A stretch of 64,000 nt of DNA from Sipunculus nudus (GCA_026874595.1 CM049313.1:28022008-28086007); one strand, 5' to 3'. Shown: positions 36,501 to 46,699, numbered from the stretch's first letter. Notes: generated by a model not told the origin, from the sequence alone. Made by a program: numbers and translations.

Positions 36501-39045
36501 ACAGATAATGCTGAATATTTAGATTTTGACAACTGTATGAGTGAATTATTTGAAAAAAAAATGTGATTTTCCTGCTTATGACCTAACTGTACCTTCAAAA
36601 CTTTGCCTTGCACTGTCCTCACAAGTGTCAGTGTCCTCAGTGTCTCTGTCCACACTTGCCTCAAGCTGAACACTATTGTCCTCATGCATCTTGTGATAAT
36701 CTTTATCAATATGTTGAAAACTTTCATCTTCAGGGATATCTGTATACGCAGGACCCATGCTGTCATGACAGCTAACAGCATCTTCATTTGAAGTTTCTGA
36801 AAACAAATACAACATCCATTTTTCATATGAAAAGAAAGGAAATGCATAATTCCATCCCCCTGAAAGAGTGGAACATAATAGATGCTCAGTATATCTAACT
36901 CCTGCCCCTTAAGTGTTCATATATACTGATACTACTGTACAGACTGTTTGTATATGTTATATGAACCTTCATACACTGGTTTGTCATCTGAAATTGATCA
37001 AGATGACATCTCCAATTTAAGAAAAAGTTCCTTCACTTATAAATAATAGTGAAACAGCTAGGAAGTGTACATAAACTTTTACTTGGAAGTATTGTTTGTT
37101 AACAGGCACAAGTGAACAGCTTTCATATGATTTTAGCCCAAGATTGACAAAAAATAAATTACAGGTGGGTCTGAAATGACAGCCTAATCATGTTTCAATA
37201 ATATACTTATCTTAACAGATTAATTTCAGTAAAGCTGGTTAAATTATACACTTCAGGCAAATATCAAATATCTCCTGAACATAAAGTTTGAAAATTCTGA
37301 GACATTCTTCATTTGCCATAAATTTTCAGCATAATTTCAAATTTTGAACTTACAGATAATGCTGAATATTTAGATTTTGACAACTGTATGAGTGAATTAT
37401 TTGAAAAAAAAAAAATGTGTTTTTCCTGCTTATGACCTAACTGTACCTTCAAAACTTTGCCTTGCACTGTCCTCACAAGTGTCAGTGTCCTCAGTGTCTC
37501 TGTCCACACTTGCCTCAAGCTGAACACTATTGTCCTCATGCATCTTGTCATAATCTTTATCAATATGTTGAAAACTTTCATCTTCAGGGATATCTGTATA
37601 CTCGGGACCCATGCTGTCATGACAGCTAACAGCATCTTCATTTGAAGTTTCTGAAAACAAATACAACATCCATTTTTCATATGAAAAGAAAGGAAATGCA
37701 TAATTCCATCCCCCTGAAAGAGTGGAACATAATGGAGGCTCAGTACATCTAACGCTTGCCCCTTAAGTGTTAATATATACTGATACAGCTGTATAGACTG
37801 TTTGTGTGTATATATATATATACTGGAATGGCAGCTTCTGCCAACAACATTAACTGCTTCATTCAACAATAAATTACTGGTATTAGAAAACAAAAGGTTT
37901 GTTTCCAGCTGTCGGTTCAAATTATTTTGCATCTAGAAGACAGTACCTGTACCTGTTTCATTGTGGATTTGGAGGTCTGAAGCACTTAAGTTTTCTGGTA
38001 AAATATAAACATACAGGAGGGTTTTGAAAGAACTTTCCCCATAAGACTAAGGTTAAATATACTAAATAACTGGATCAGCAAAGGTTTAGTCGAGACAATT
38101 AGCCTCGGGTTGGTACTAAGACTTGCCAAAAATGAAACTCAGCTTGTGTAGTACGAGTTGTAATTTAGGCCAAGTTACATATTATAAATTTTAGAGATTA
38201 ATATATTTAAATTTAAGAGAGCATGATATGCACCAAATGAAGCCACAAGGAGCCCATAGACACATGTATGCTCAGAATTAAGGCCTTACTTTAGTACTAT
38301 TAGTACTTTTTCCTAAAGTAGTAGTAGTAGTAGTAATACTACTATTAATAGTAACAGTAATCGAATACATTTGATTTATGGGCTGTCTTATAATATAAGT
38401 TATATTTAGTTTAACCCTTTACTGTGTACATTTATTTTAGATTTCCGACAAATTCTGACACTATTTATATTTACACTAACAGCCATATCTTTCAAGCTTT
38501 TTTTGTATCTTTATCAAATTTTCAACAGTTCCAACTAAGAGGGTTTGCTGAAGATTATTGAAAATCATTGAAACTTAGAAATAATATGCAATATTTTTGT
38601 CCTGAGAGAATCTAGACATATCATGGCATTCTAGTTGCCCATTTTGAGTGCTTTTTAGTGGCTTGTAAACAGTAAAGGGTTAATCAATAATTCATTGCTG
38701 ATATTAAAAAGTGAATGGAAAGTTATAAAAAAAACAGGTTTTTACATTAACCATTTCAGTAACTAAACGCCTTTAAATTATTGACAATATTCGTAAAACC
38801 CTGAATTATTATTACTGAACATGCAAATCGTAAGTACGAACGCCCCCCCCCCCCCCCCCCCCCCCCCCCCAAACGTAATTTTTTAAAACAACCTGGATAA
38901 ATCAGTTTTGCTTACCTGTTTGGTGCTGATTCTTCATATTTTTACGATGGCGCCATTTGGTCGTTACAGGTATCTTAACAGCGCTGTCTTTTAGATACGC
39001 TTTATAAGCACCTCTTGGGCGTTTTCGAGGCCGGTCACACGACAT
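32014..39045 (-). CDS. CACTA/EnSpm (tnp2-like) transposase gene, 8 coding exons
   Basis: Eight exons join in frame: 39045-38916, 37994-37953, 37650-37447, 36796-36593, 36127-35771, 35177-34913, 34015-33903 and 33566-32014, giving 2,868 nt or 955 residues. Every intron has GT..AG borders and the phases match. The N terminus is basic (RPRKRPRG). Exon 5 holds a C4 zinc motif (CKFC...CDVC, about residues 268-288). Later come INTDGVSVFHSS (Asp about 374), NELDPKLR, SLDSPAK (Asp about 461), QFNGLYGCPCC, AIDYMHQLLLG (about 557-566) and HLLLHLP...LGPLWANSLFYFEDLNGELK (Glu about 721). This order is that of animal EnSpm/CACTA transposases with tnp2 and DUF4218-like regions. The protein should cut the element ends in the nucleus. 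The start is uncertain: the frame is open upstream to an ATG at 39,279. Exons 3 and 4 are duplicates. Confidence 0.82.
33903..34015 (-). CDS. Transposase exon 7, 113 nt
   Basis: Acceptor TTTTTTACAG|, donor ACAGG|GTTTGT. It encodes RKNRIFAGLWFGVGKPDF and FAEELRSLYKQ, continuing NELDPKLR of the preceding exon. Confidence 0.88.
34841..34876 (-). repeat. End fragment of the AGCTCAG repeat in a transposase intron
   Basis: GCTAAAGCTCAGATGACTTA then GGTTCAGCTTAGCTA resembles the end of the 11,463-12,172 repeat. Only about 36 bp remain. Confidence 0.5.
34913..35177 (-). CDS. Transposase exon 6, 265 nt
   Basis: Acceptor TTTAATTTCAG|, donor CTCAG|GTATGA. It holds the INTDGVSVFHSS block with the first candidate catalytic Asp, then LWPVYIIINELDPKLR. 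Confidence 0.88.
35721..35757 (+). repeat. CCCTTGTT-terminus repeat, copy 5
   Basis: ATTCAGCTGATTACTATGAC then CCATGGGTCCCTTGTTT. It lies in the intron between transposase exons 5 and 6, next to the exon 5 donor. Confidence 0.6.
35771..36127 (-). CDS. Transposase exon 5, 357 nt
   Basis: Acceptor CCATTTCAG|, donor GCAGG|GTAGGT. It starts DKPVYEGSRLTLAQS and includes the C4 zinc motif CKFC-13-CDVC. Phase 1 at both borders. Confidence 0.85.
36593..36796 (-). CDS. Transposase exon 4 (second copy of duplicated exon), 204 nt
   Basis: Same splice sites and length as exon 3. Only two residues differ (PAYTD for PEYTD, YHKM for YDKM). It joins in frame to exon 5 as SFE-DDKPVYEGSR. Confidence 0.8.
37447..37650 (-). 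CDS. Transposase exon 3 (first copy of duplicated exon), 204 nt
   Basis: Acceptor TTGTTTTCAG|, donor TTTGAAG|GTACAG. It is an acidic stretch (SNEDAVSCHDSM...EDTDTCEDSARQSFE). It is phase 1 at both ends, so it can be included or skipped without a frameshift. It is nearly identical to exon 4, differing at three bases. Confidence 0.75.
37953..37994 (-). CDS. Transposase exon 2, 42 nt
   Basis: Acceptor TTTTACCAG| and donor AACAG|GTACAG. It encodes NLSASDLQIHNET with phase 1 at both borders. It was inferred from splice signals and phase continuity only. Confidence 0.6.
38843..38870. repeat. Poly-C tract, 28 bp
   Basis: The longest homopolymer in the window. It lies in transposase intron 1, 46 bp past the exon 1 donor in transcription order. 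Confidence 0.95.
38916..39045 (-). CDS. Transposase exon 1 (coding part)
   Basis: ATG in the context TTCAAAATGT. It encodes MSCDRPRKRPRGAYK and a second basic patch KWRHRKN, then donor CAG|GTAAGC at 38,915. It leaves one base of the next codon. An in-frame ATG at 39,279 could add 78 residues; I preferred 39,045 because the residues before it look unrelated to the family. Confidence 0.7.
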
Positions 39046-39770
39046 TTTGAAGGCGCCAAAGGGAAGAGAGGCGCGGCGGTCAATCGGGCACTTAGTAAAA
39101 CCTGGAAAAACTCGGAGTAAATTCGGAAGTCTTACTTCAAACGCACCCGGAAACCATTCAAGCGCTTCCACATGACTTATTGAGTAAATGTCATGGATAC
39201 AATTTCTGTTCTGTGTGCTCATCGGAGGATTTGTTTTCCCAAAAAATGTGTTCAAATGTGAAAACATTTGTAACGTCAAGTATACATTTCCGAGATTCCC
39301 TGCAAATTGTCCGGGTTTTACTACATACCGGAAACCTTTCTACGGAAAACCCGAACTTGGAAACCGATCACGTTATCTCATTTGTGCACATTGTACCTGA
39401 TTTAATATGGGTATTATAATCGTATTGGATGATATATGTATGAATAAAGCTATTTAATGTTTCTTTTTTCCATTTCGATCGGGTAATGACAGGGTGTTGA
39501 ATTATTTCGTTGTTTCCGTGAATTTGAATCTGACATCTCCATAAAGAAAGGCCCATCGTTCCGCTCTGTATTTTAAACAGTCCTATGTACTGTCAATAAA
39601 ACCTCATTTTTGTAGATTTAATAGACTACCAGATCACCAATCCATGAAACGGCATATATTTCACAAGATGAACCGTCACGTCAACTTTAACAGAATGAAA
39701 AGGGATTTCGTGTTTATCGTCCAGTTAGGGTTTTACATGAAACGCCACCACTAACGCCTGGTGATCTGTC
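39046..39770. promoter_or_regulatory. Shared intergenic region between divergent genes
   Basis: 725 bp separate the transposase ATG (minus) from the BEN-gene ATG (plus). The region is less AT-rich and has more CpG than its surroundings, for example GGCGCC and GCGCGGCGG near 39,052-39,080. It must hold both 5' untranslated regions and promoters. I see no confident TATA box or initiator, and no TGCTT array. Confidence 0.55.
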
Positions 39771-40074
39771 ATGTCGTCTGTCAACAGCGTCTTAAATTTC
39801 AAACCGTCGTCCACACTGTGGATGGTGTTGTTATCAAGTTACTGCGAGGACGTTTCGAACGCCGGTTTACCTAACTTAAAACAGCTTTTGTCGGTTGAAA
39901 AGAAAATGTCACGTTTGTACGCCATTGTTGACTGGGAGGACGAGACATCTGGAGTGATAAGTCTGTCATCTATAGTGTCGCCTAGGATGGAATTCCATCA
40001 GTATGAAGAAGATCAATTTGTAACTGCACGTTTTGGGAGAGAGATATACAAGTGCAAGATTATACGGATCGGAG
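39771..40074 (+). CDS. BEN gene exon 1 (coding part)
   Basis: ATG at 39,771, preceded in frame by TGA three codons earlier. It ends CGGAG|GTAATT. It contains the Tudor/SH3-like segment from Met46. Confidence 0.8.
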
Positions 40075-43000
40075 GTAATTATTACTTTTACCATATGTAG
40101 CTCGCTTGATTCCAACTGGACCTACGTATAGTGACAGTGGATATGTTTTTTTTTATTTTTATATATATTAATGCTATCTTTCCGACTTCATTGTAAGTAT
40201 ACAGACTACAGTATAAGGCCTTTAGACTATGACGTTCCAAAGCCCATAATATGTAGCCTAGATCTTGTCCATGTGCTGGATGTACTACTACTGGTACTAC
40301 TCACTACTACTGGTACTACTCAGGGGCGGATCCAGGATTTTGAAAGGGGAGGGTCACGCCCAGGACTGAGTACAGGTGACCTGCCTAAATTTCTCAAAGT
40401 GGCTTTTTAACTGAGGGTCTGTACTTATTTTTTCTGCTCCTACATGGAGTTTTAACTGATAATTCCAACCCCGGTCAGGACCCCCTTGACCATCCACCCC
40501 CCCTTGGATCCGCCACTGCTACTCTGTTCCAGCATGCCTGCCCACCTAATATTTCACGATTTTTTTTTGTTAGCTACAACAATTTAGATTTTTTTTCAAA
40601 CTTCAAAAGAGGTATTGTGGCAATTTATAATTTTGTAAATGTGTAGTGTAGGGGATTATCTTCCATACCTTATTTCCAAGCAATGTACCCATCATGTAAA
40701 CACATATATTCTGTATTAGCTAGAAGAGCTGTGATGTGCAACCAAGTTCACAAATAGAAGGAAAGCACTGCTGGCTTTCTACTAGATCTGTACTGGTCAA
40801 AAGTCAAAGATACACTACTGGGTGAGGACCCCACCCCTACATACATGGATATATCACACATACCCCCCTTATAAATCAAGTTAGCATCAATCCTGTTAGC
40901 CTCTGGGTGACCCCAGCCAGACTACAAGCACCAGGACGTGCAAGCTGGTCACTGTCATATCACAGCACGGGTGACCAGCTGCCAGCTGTAATCAGTTAAG
41001 ACCACTCTCTACCAGTATATAAACACTTCACTGCTGTATGAGGTATAAAATCATTACATTACTATTATAATAGTAAGGGTTATACATATAAAATAAATAT
41101 TCTTGTGTTATTTAGAGTGGGTTTTAATTTGTAATAATCACCACAAATTTCAATCATCGGCCATAAAATTAGTAATGAAGTTGTTGCGTCATTGAAATCT
41201 CACAGAATACTATTTTATTGCAGAAAACAAGAAGGCATTGGAGATTGACTTGGATTGCATGATAAGGAACAAAACTGCATCAGGTATTGAGATAAACATT
41301 TGTACAGGTTGTAGCAGCAATGGCTGGCAGTGGAGATAAAATGCTTTATGTCATTGTTCAAGGCTATTTTATTTCATAGCAGTTATGCACATCATAACTA
41401 CAAATATACAGTTGATGTGTATTTAATTACATCAGCAACAAACAAACTACATTACCTGACTCATCAAAATTTTAAAGTAACATCTGTTGGGCATTTTGAG
41501 TTGGAGAGTCTGTATTATTGAATTCTTTTATTAAGTTTTCATGAATAAAATGGAGCAGATTGTTGATATACAATTAAAAAGCCTGTACCTAAATAATCAT
41601 ACTGCCTCATACTGCAAATCAGAATGCCGCATGTAAAGTTTGCAATATCATTTATATTTCAGAAGGAATTCCAGGTAATAAAGGCACATGCAAGTCAAAG
41701 TCAGGATCCACATCTTCAGGTAACTAAGTTTGACTGTTAGATTTTCTTATATTTATTTATTTTAAAAATTTTATTACACAGTTGTTAGATATTTTGTTTC
41801 ACTATCTTTTATGTAATTTTTAGTTAGCCATGGAGCTGATGACACGTTTGCTACTTTGGATCTGTGACCTTTTATTCCTAAAATGACCACTTAATTCATC
41901 TGAATTTAATTAAGAAATAATTCTCAAAGTTGTTTTCAGTACTCTCAAAACTGAAAGGGCGTTTGTTTCATCTTTTTACTGGTATATATGATTTGTCATA
42001 ATAGCATCATGTATCATTTCAACAGCAATGATGGTTTAGGCAAATAAAAGCAAACACAATTTAATAGAGCAAGGATGCACAAACATCAATCTGAAATGCC
42101 TCAATGTAATTTTTAACATGAGCTGAACACTGCATTACAAACCATATTTCTATCTCTGTATATATACATGTATATGCAACTGTGTCCCAGCTAATCGAAC
42201 CTGGGGAACACATACTTGTTTCACCTGTAAGTTATGCATTGCTAAATGATATAAGCAGTCTTTCCGTTGTTCTGTTTAGAAAAATTGTTTTCATGGTGAG
42301 ATAATCTGTCTTCACCTTATAGTCCCCACTCCAATTTCTGTACCGTAACTAGTACTTTTTTTCTTTCTTCTTGACACTCTCACCATATCTGCCTTTGGAC
42401 TATAGATACATATTTGTTTCATCTCACTCATACTTATTTTAGGTATTGGTTTGTAAGTGTTATGTCTTGAGCGAAATCTGAATCCATGTATAATTATTTA
42501 TTATAGCATCTGATAAACCTGCAAAGGTGGTCCAACAGAAGAAAAGGCTTGCCAGCAGCTCAACAGGTACATAGAATGTGGAATATTTAAAAGCATGTTT
42601 CCTCTCCAGTTTGACATAATGGTATTCTTAGTATTTATAAATGCAGTCTTGTGATATATTCTTAGTTAAATGGTGAAGAAAAAGTATTTACATGGTTATC
42701 AGATTACAGTATTCTGAAATATAATTTTTCTTACCAGTATCCCAAATACATGTGTTTTAGTGTATTTTTGTGTGTGTGTATATATATATATATGTTCAGC
42801 TTGGCACAAGTACATTGTGGGAATCCAGTGTTTCTTTGGCTGCACATGTGTAAATTTAGTACTAGTTCATGTACCTTATTGCAGCTTTTTCACATATAGT
42901 GTAGTTATGTGATTTAAACCTCTCCCTCTCTTTCTCTCTCTCTCTCTCTCTCTCGCGATCAGGTGAAATATGCACATACAGATTAACTTGCACATATCTC

Positions 43001-46000
43001 ATGTACTAGGGTATTTATAATATTTCATAATCTATATTTCTTTCAGATGAAGCTGCTCTGAAAGAAGGTGAGAGGAAAAGAAAGCATGTTTTAAATGCAC
43101 TCCAGCAATTCAGCCAGAGGGATACCACACCAGGTACACTTATAACTGAAGCAAAAGCAACAGGCTTACGATTAACTGAAGCAAAAGCAACGGGCTTATG
43201 ATTTCTTTAATTTGTACTAATTTTGCTGGTGGTAATTCTCAAAGCATTATTATCTTTTTTTCGGAGTTGCAGTTACGGGAAACAGTCTGCCAAATGAAAG
43301 CACTTTAGTATTTTTAATTTGCCAGTTTTTGTGAATCTGTATGTAAAGGGGGAGAGGGCATTTACAAAATGCTGAAAGATTAAAAGCTGAACCTGTGCTT
43401 AACTTAAGGAACCCTCATGGATGATATCATTATGCAAGGACAGTCACAGTTACTTACAAACAGCTGGCTAAGAAATTATTGAAGTTTCTTTTACTTTCAG
43501 ATCACCAGCAGGCACACCCTTCCGTTGGGTTGAAGGCACCCAAGTCAAAGTTTGTGACTGCGGACTGCGTAAAATGTGCTGTGCTTGAGGAAAAAGTTGA
43601 AAGTCTGACAGAGGAGGGGGAGCAAAAGGAGGAGAAAATTGGCAAACTCCAGCGTCAGATAGTCCAGCTTCAGGCACAACTGAAGGCTCAGTCTCACGGT
43701 AATTTCTACTTTGGGTATGCTGTTTTTAAAGGGGTGAGGTCAGAGTTAAGATGACTAAACTTATACACTGGCGGCTTGCTATTGCTTCAGCAAATGAGCC
43801 AGTGTCTCTGTAGTATGTATATTGATTTTTCTTAAACTTGGTATGCTTATTATCCATGGCATTTTCAGGCAAGCTTGATATTTTAAATTTTTTAAAAAAT
43901 TTTTCTTGTAGTTCCTGAAAACAAGAATTCCACAGTTTGCCTTATTACTCTCACAAGAAAGTTGGATCTCATAAATCCAGTTCTCACTAAGCTACACTGT
44001 CTTTCTATGTTTACATCTAAGTGTTTACAAAGCTCGCGCTGGCTGTGCAACAGATTACAGTTGTGATCTGATTCCTTGTACTCAAAGCAAAAACTAAAGC
44101 TCATCTTGGCCCAATGGTCCAAACACTTTCAAAATTTGTAGGGACTGCCTTACCTGTTAAGAAACCAGAACTTTAGAACTCTTTATACTTATTACACTTT
44201 TATAAGGCCAAGAGAATAAATATGTTTCTCAGGCACATTTTTCAGAAGAAGATGTGGGTTGGAGGCATTTTTTTTACCATGAAAATAGCATAAAATATAA
44301 ATTATTTCTGGGCACAGACATAGAAATGTCATGGTATGATTGAAATATAAGAAAATAATGTATAGGTTGAATTTGTCAAAAGTTTAAATGATCGCTGGAA
44401 TATGTGACATTTTTATTTCTTTAACAGTAATTTTAAATACAAAGCTGATTATATAATTCCACAAGTGTCAAAATCTTGCAGAGAGTGACAGCACAGGTCG
44501 ACCATGCAGTGTCAAAGGGGATTCCCCATCAAAATGCATTCTGGTCATGCTTTGTTGAAACAATATCTGAGATAGTTTATAAAGAAATACAATATTAAAA
44601 ATTTCACAAGGTCTTATATAATCTTTATTGTTATTTATTATTTAAATTTATATAGCAAAAAAAGTATAATGAAAGTTGGTTCAAAATCCGATCACAGCCC
44701 TGGAGCAGCGCTGGCATTAAAGAGCCGGTACTAGTCTATGTTTTAATCTCGACCACAAAGCATGAAAACAGAAAATAAATATGGAAATAACTTGTTTGTG
44801 GGACGAAATTTTGCAGTTGAACTGTACCAAACAGAAATTTGACCCTTAAAAAACAATTATTATTGGGATCCTGCTTTGAAAAATATATATGATGTTGCAG
44901 TTTAGATATATGAGTCCACCTTTATATTTAGATATATATGTTATATTGGAAATGTATAATAATTATAAATTATAAAAACGATGTAATAAAATGAGGATGT
45001 AATGGAAACATTTGTTCATTATTTTCCTGCCTCAGCAGAATGGGAAATAAGGCTTTGTTTGTCCTGTATGTATATGCAGAGATGTTGTAATTCCCACCAT
45101 TCTCCCTCCCATGCCTTTGAGTCTGTGCACCTGTGCAATAGGGGCATTAGATCTTTTATAAAATACTACATTTTTTTAAAATAAGATATATATTATTATT
45201 TAATAATATATTATAAAAATAGATTTGTTTGAATAAATGTGTAAACTGTTGAAGTTTCAACAATTTATCAAAAAGCCAACCAATGATCATGGTAATAGTA
45301 TAGAGCTTGTGGTCACAAACTGCTCACATGGTTAGGTCACATAATATTGTTTGCAACAAATCCTTGCTCATCAATACAGACCAATCATATCAACTAGCTA
45401 TGGCCTGTGTTACTTCTTCCTCTCAGACTTTGTCTATTTGATATTATTTCAGATTATTTACTTCAAGGTAAACTTCAGCTGAGCACAGTGACCCATAGGT
45501 CCCTTGTTTGTCACATTTCTTGAACTTGAATTCCACTTATATAAATTATAAATCAAATTAATTTGCTTTCAGAGCAAGATGAAAAGGAAACGTTGGATAC
45601 TGGCAACGTTGTAGCTGGTTGTTCTGTAAGTATTTTTTTATTCAGTTACTGACAACTATGCAAAAAAACACAAATGCAGTTTTTGAACATTTTGACTTGC
45701 ACATCAATTGAATGGTTTAATTCTAAACAAGAGATTAAGAAACAAAAAGAAGTGAGATCAAAATTTTTTTAATGTAGAATCAGAGATGCATATTATATAT
45801 ATATATATATATATACTTTTGCATGAAGATGCTTAATACTGATTGCTTGGCAGGTCACAATAACTTTCGGTTAACTCAGACTTTATAATAACACATCAGC
45901 AGTTTTCTCTTTTACTTCTGAATGACTTGAGACTTGTATTGAACAGTCTTTTTTTTTGTCTCACAATTAAAATATTCTTTTCATTTTATTTCTGCAGAAA

Positions 46001-46699
46001 GTAGAGATAGTCCCTGGAAGCGGTCTCTTTGTGGACCCTTCAGCTATGGAAGAAAACAGGAGGAAACTTACCTCTACTGCAAAAGCGAGGCACATGCTAA
46101 ACTGTCTGTTGACCTCTGATGAGATCATCGAGCTGGGAAGTGTGAAGAAGGTGGGAAAGCACCTGATCAACACTATTGCCTGTAAGCACTTTTGAAACCT
46201 TAACAGCTGTCATAAGAATATTAAATGATCTGAACACAAAATAGATTTGACTTTTGATAGAAGTGATACAGTTTTGTGATGATAATTTGCATGTGTTTTT
46301 AAAAAGCTATTAATATCAGATGACTGAGTTATAACTGACATTTATTGGGAATATATTTCCTTTGAGAGCACTTTTTGCAAGGAGTAACACCTGGAAATCT
46401 GAGTACCTGTAACATCAGGCAACCCTGACAAGCTTAAAGTTTGTACATATTTGTATAACAAAAAAGTTGATGTAAGCGAATTGAAAAGACGTGATGTGTT
46501 ATGTAGGATTTATTATTTTTTTTCAGTGTTTGCCTCAAATGAAGATGTGGGAGACTTCGCGAAGTGCAAAGCTGCCCTGCGTAGCAAAATCACTGCCACC
46601 ATTTGTTTGAACAACAAATATCTTAAAAAAGGCAAAGGCTCAGCCTACAAAACACCTGAGTTCATCCAAGATGACAGTAGTGATGATGATTCTGAATAA
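39771..46699 (+). CDS. BEN-domain protein gene of element B, 9 coding exons
   Basis: Exons 39771-40074, 41224-41283, 41663-41719, 42507-42566, 43047-43133, 43501-43698, 45573-45625, 45998-46181 and 46527-46699 join in frame to 1,176 nt, 391 residues, all with GT..AG introns. Residues 46-101 (SRLYAIVDWEDE...FVTARFGREIYKCKIIRIG) look like the Tudor/SH3-like N terminus of many invertebrate BEN proteins. Residues about 102-189 are a K/S/T-rich linker on four small exons, 216-253 a coiled coil (LEEKVESLTEEGEQ...KLQRQIVQLQAQL), and 274-370 a BEN-like domain (VEIVPGSGLFVD, ARHMLNCLLTSDEII, ALRSKITATICLN). The tail is acidic. BEN domains bind DNA and chromatin proteins. An in-frame TGA lies just upstream of the ATG; Met46 is an alternative start. 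A role in binding the subterminal arrays is inference. Confidence 0.78.
40321..40518 (+). mobile_element. Short hAT-like element (MITE) in BEN-gene intron 1
   Basis: Ends CAGGGGCGGATCCAGGATTT and ...GGATCCGCCACTG form inverted repeats (CAGGGGCGGATCC against GGATCCGCCACTG, one mismatch). About 198 bp with a C-rich interior. CTACT-like sequence flanks both sides, but an exact 8-bp duplication is not preserved. Confidence 0.75.
41224..41283 (+). CDS. BEN gene exon 2, 60 nt
   Basis: TTTTATTGCAG| acceptor, CATCAG|GTATTG donor. Encodes NKKALEIDLDCMIRNKTAS; phase 1 at both borders. Confidence 0.75.
41663..41719 (+). CDS. BEN gene exon 3, 57 nt
   Basis: TATATTTCAG| acceptor, CTTCAG|GTAACT donor. 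Encodes GIPGNKGTCKSKSGSTSS; phase 1 at both borders. Confidence 0.72.
42507..42566 (+). CDS. BEN gene exon 4, 60 nt
   Basis: TTTATTATAG| acceptor, CAACAG|GTACAT donor. Encodes SDKPAKVVQQKKRLASSST; phase 1 at both borders. Confidence 0.72.
42920..42954. repeat. (CT)n microsatellite
   Basis: CT-rich run in BEN-gene intron 4; a short (TA)n follows (GT)n at about 42,771-42,792. Confidence 0.9.
43047..43133 (+). CDS. BEN gene exon 5, 87 nt
   Basis: TTTCTTTCAG| acceptor, ACCAG|GTACAC donor. Encodes EAALKEGERKRKH and ALQQFSQRDTTP; phase 1 at both borders. Confidence 0.75.
43139..43203 (+). repeat. 30-bp tandem duplication
   Basis: AACTGAAGCAAAAGCAAC followed by a GGCTTA/GATT tail occurs twice back to back in BEN-gene intron 5, with two differences. 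Confidence 0.9.
43501..43698 (+). CDS. BEN gene exon 6, 198 nt, coiled coil
   Basis: TTTACTTTCAG| acceptor, TCACG|GTAATT donor. It carries a CVKC pair followed by a heptad-like LEEKVESL...KLQRQIVQLQ stretch. Confidence 0.8.
43699..44869. other. First part of BEN-gene intron 6, nothing recognised
   Basis: AT-rich intronic sequence without a conserved coding stretch. The minus-strand open frame at 43,892-44,122 has no family resemblance. Confidence 0.5.
44870..45510 (+). repeat. Dispersed repeat with CCCTTGTTT terminus, copy 6
   Basis: Reverse-complement partner of 8,146-8,760, sharing TTATTTTCCTGCCTCAGCAG near 45,020 and ending TTCAGCTGAGCACAGTGACC then CATAGGTCCCTTGTTT at 45,475-45,510. It lies in BEN-gene intron 6, 62 bp before exon 7. 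Confidence 0.7.
45573..45625 (+). CDS. BEN gene exon 7, 53 nt
   Basis: TTGCTTTCAG| acceptor, GTTCT|GTAAGT donor. Encodes QDEKETLDTGNVVAGCS and changes the phase from 1 to 0. Confidence 0.72.
45998..46181 (+). CDS. BEN gene exon 8, 184 nt, first part of BEN domain
   Basis: TTTCTGCAG| acceptor, GCCT|GTAAGC donor. Encodes VEIVPGSGLFVDPSA to KHLINTIA. Confidence 0.85.
46527..46699 (+). CDS. BEN gene exon 9, 173 nt including stop
   Basis: TTTTTTTCAG| acceptor. Encodes FASNEDVGDFAKCKAALRSK, the end of the BEN domain and an acidic DDSSDDDSE tail, then TAA. Confidence 0.85.

Larger units (their letters stand above)
36103..37810 (-). repeat. Tandem duplication of ~854 bp within the transposase gene
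   Basis: The segment from the start of exon 5 through exon 4 and its flanking intron (36,103-36,956) is repeated at about 36,962-37,810. The copy includes a truncated fragment of exon 5 (complement of ACCTTCATACACTGGTTTGT) at 36,962-36,986. Exons differ at 3 of 204 bases; the flanking introns differ more and carry indels. Confidence 0.9.

Noticed and set aside
37309-37932. 207-codon minus-strand frame overlapping transposase exons 2-3
   Set aside because: It runs in a different frame from the spliced transposase, through an intron, and its copy at 36,413-36,847 simply mirrors the tandem duplication.
38902-39279. Starting the transposase at the upstream ATG (39,279)
   Set aside because: The added 78 residues look unlike the family and lie in the CpG-richer intergenic region; kept as an alternative start only.
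43468-43677. Minus-strand frame opposite BEN exon 6
   Set aside because: Shadow of the coding exon on the plus strand, which has splice sites and a coiled-coil pattern.
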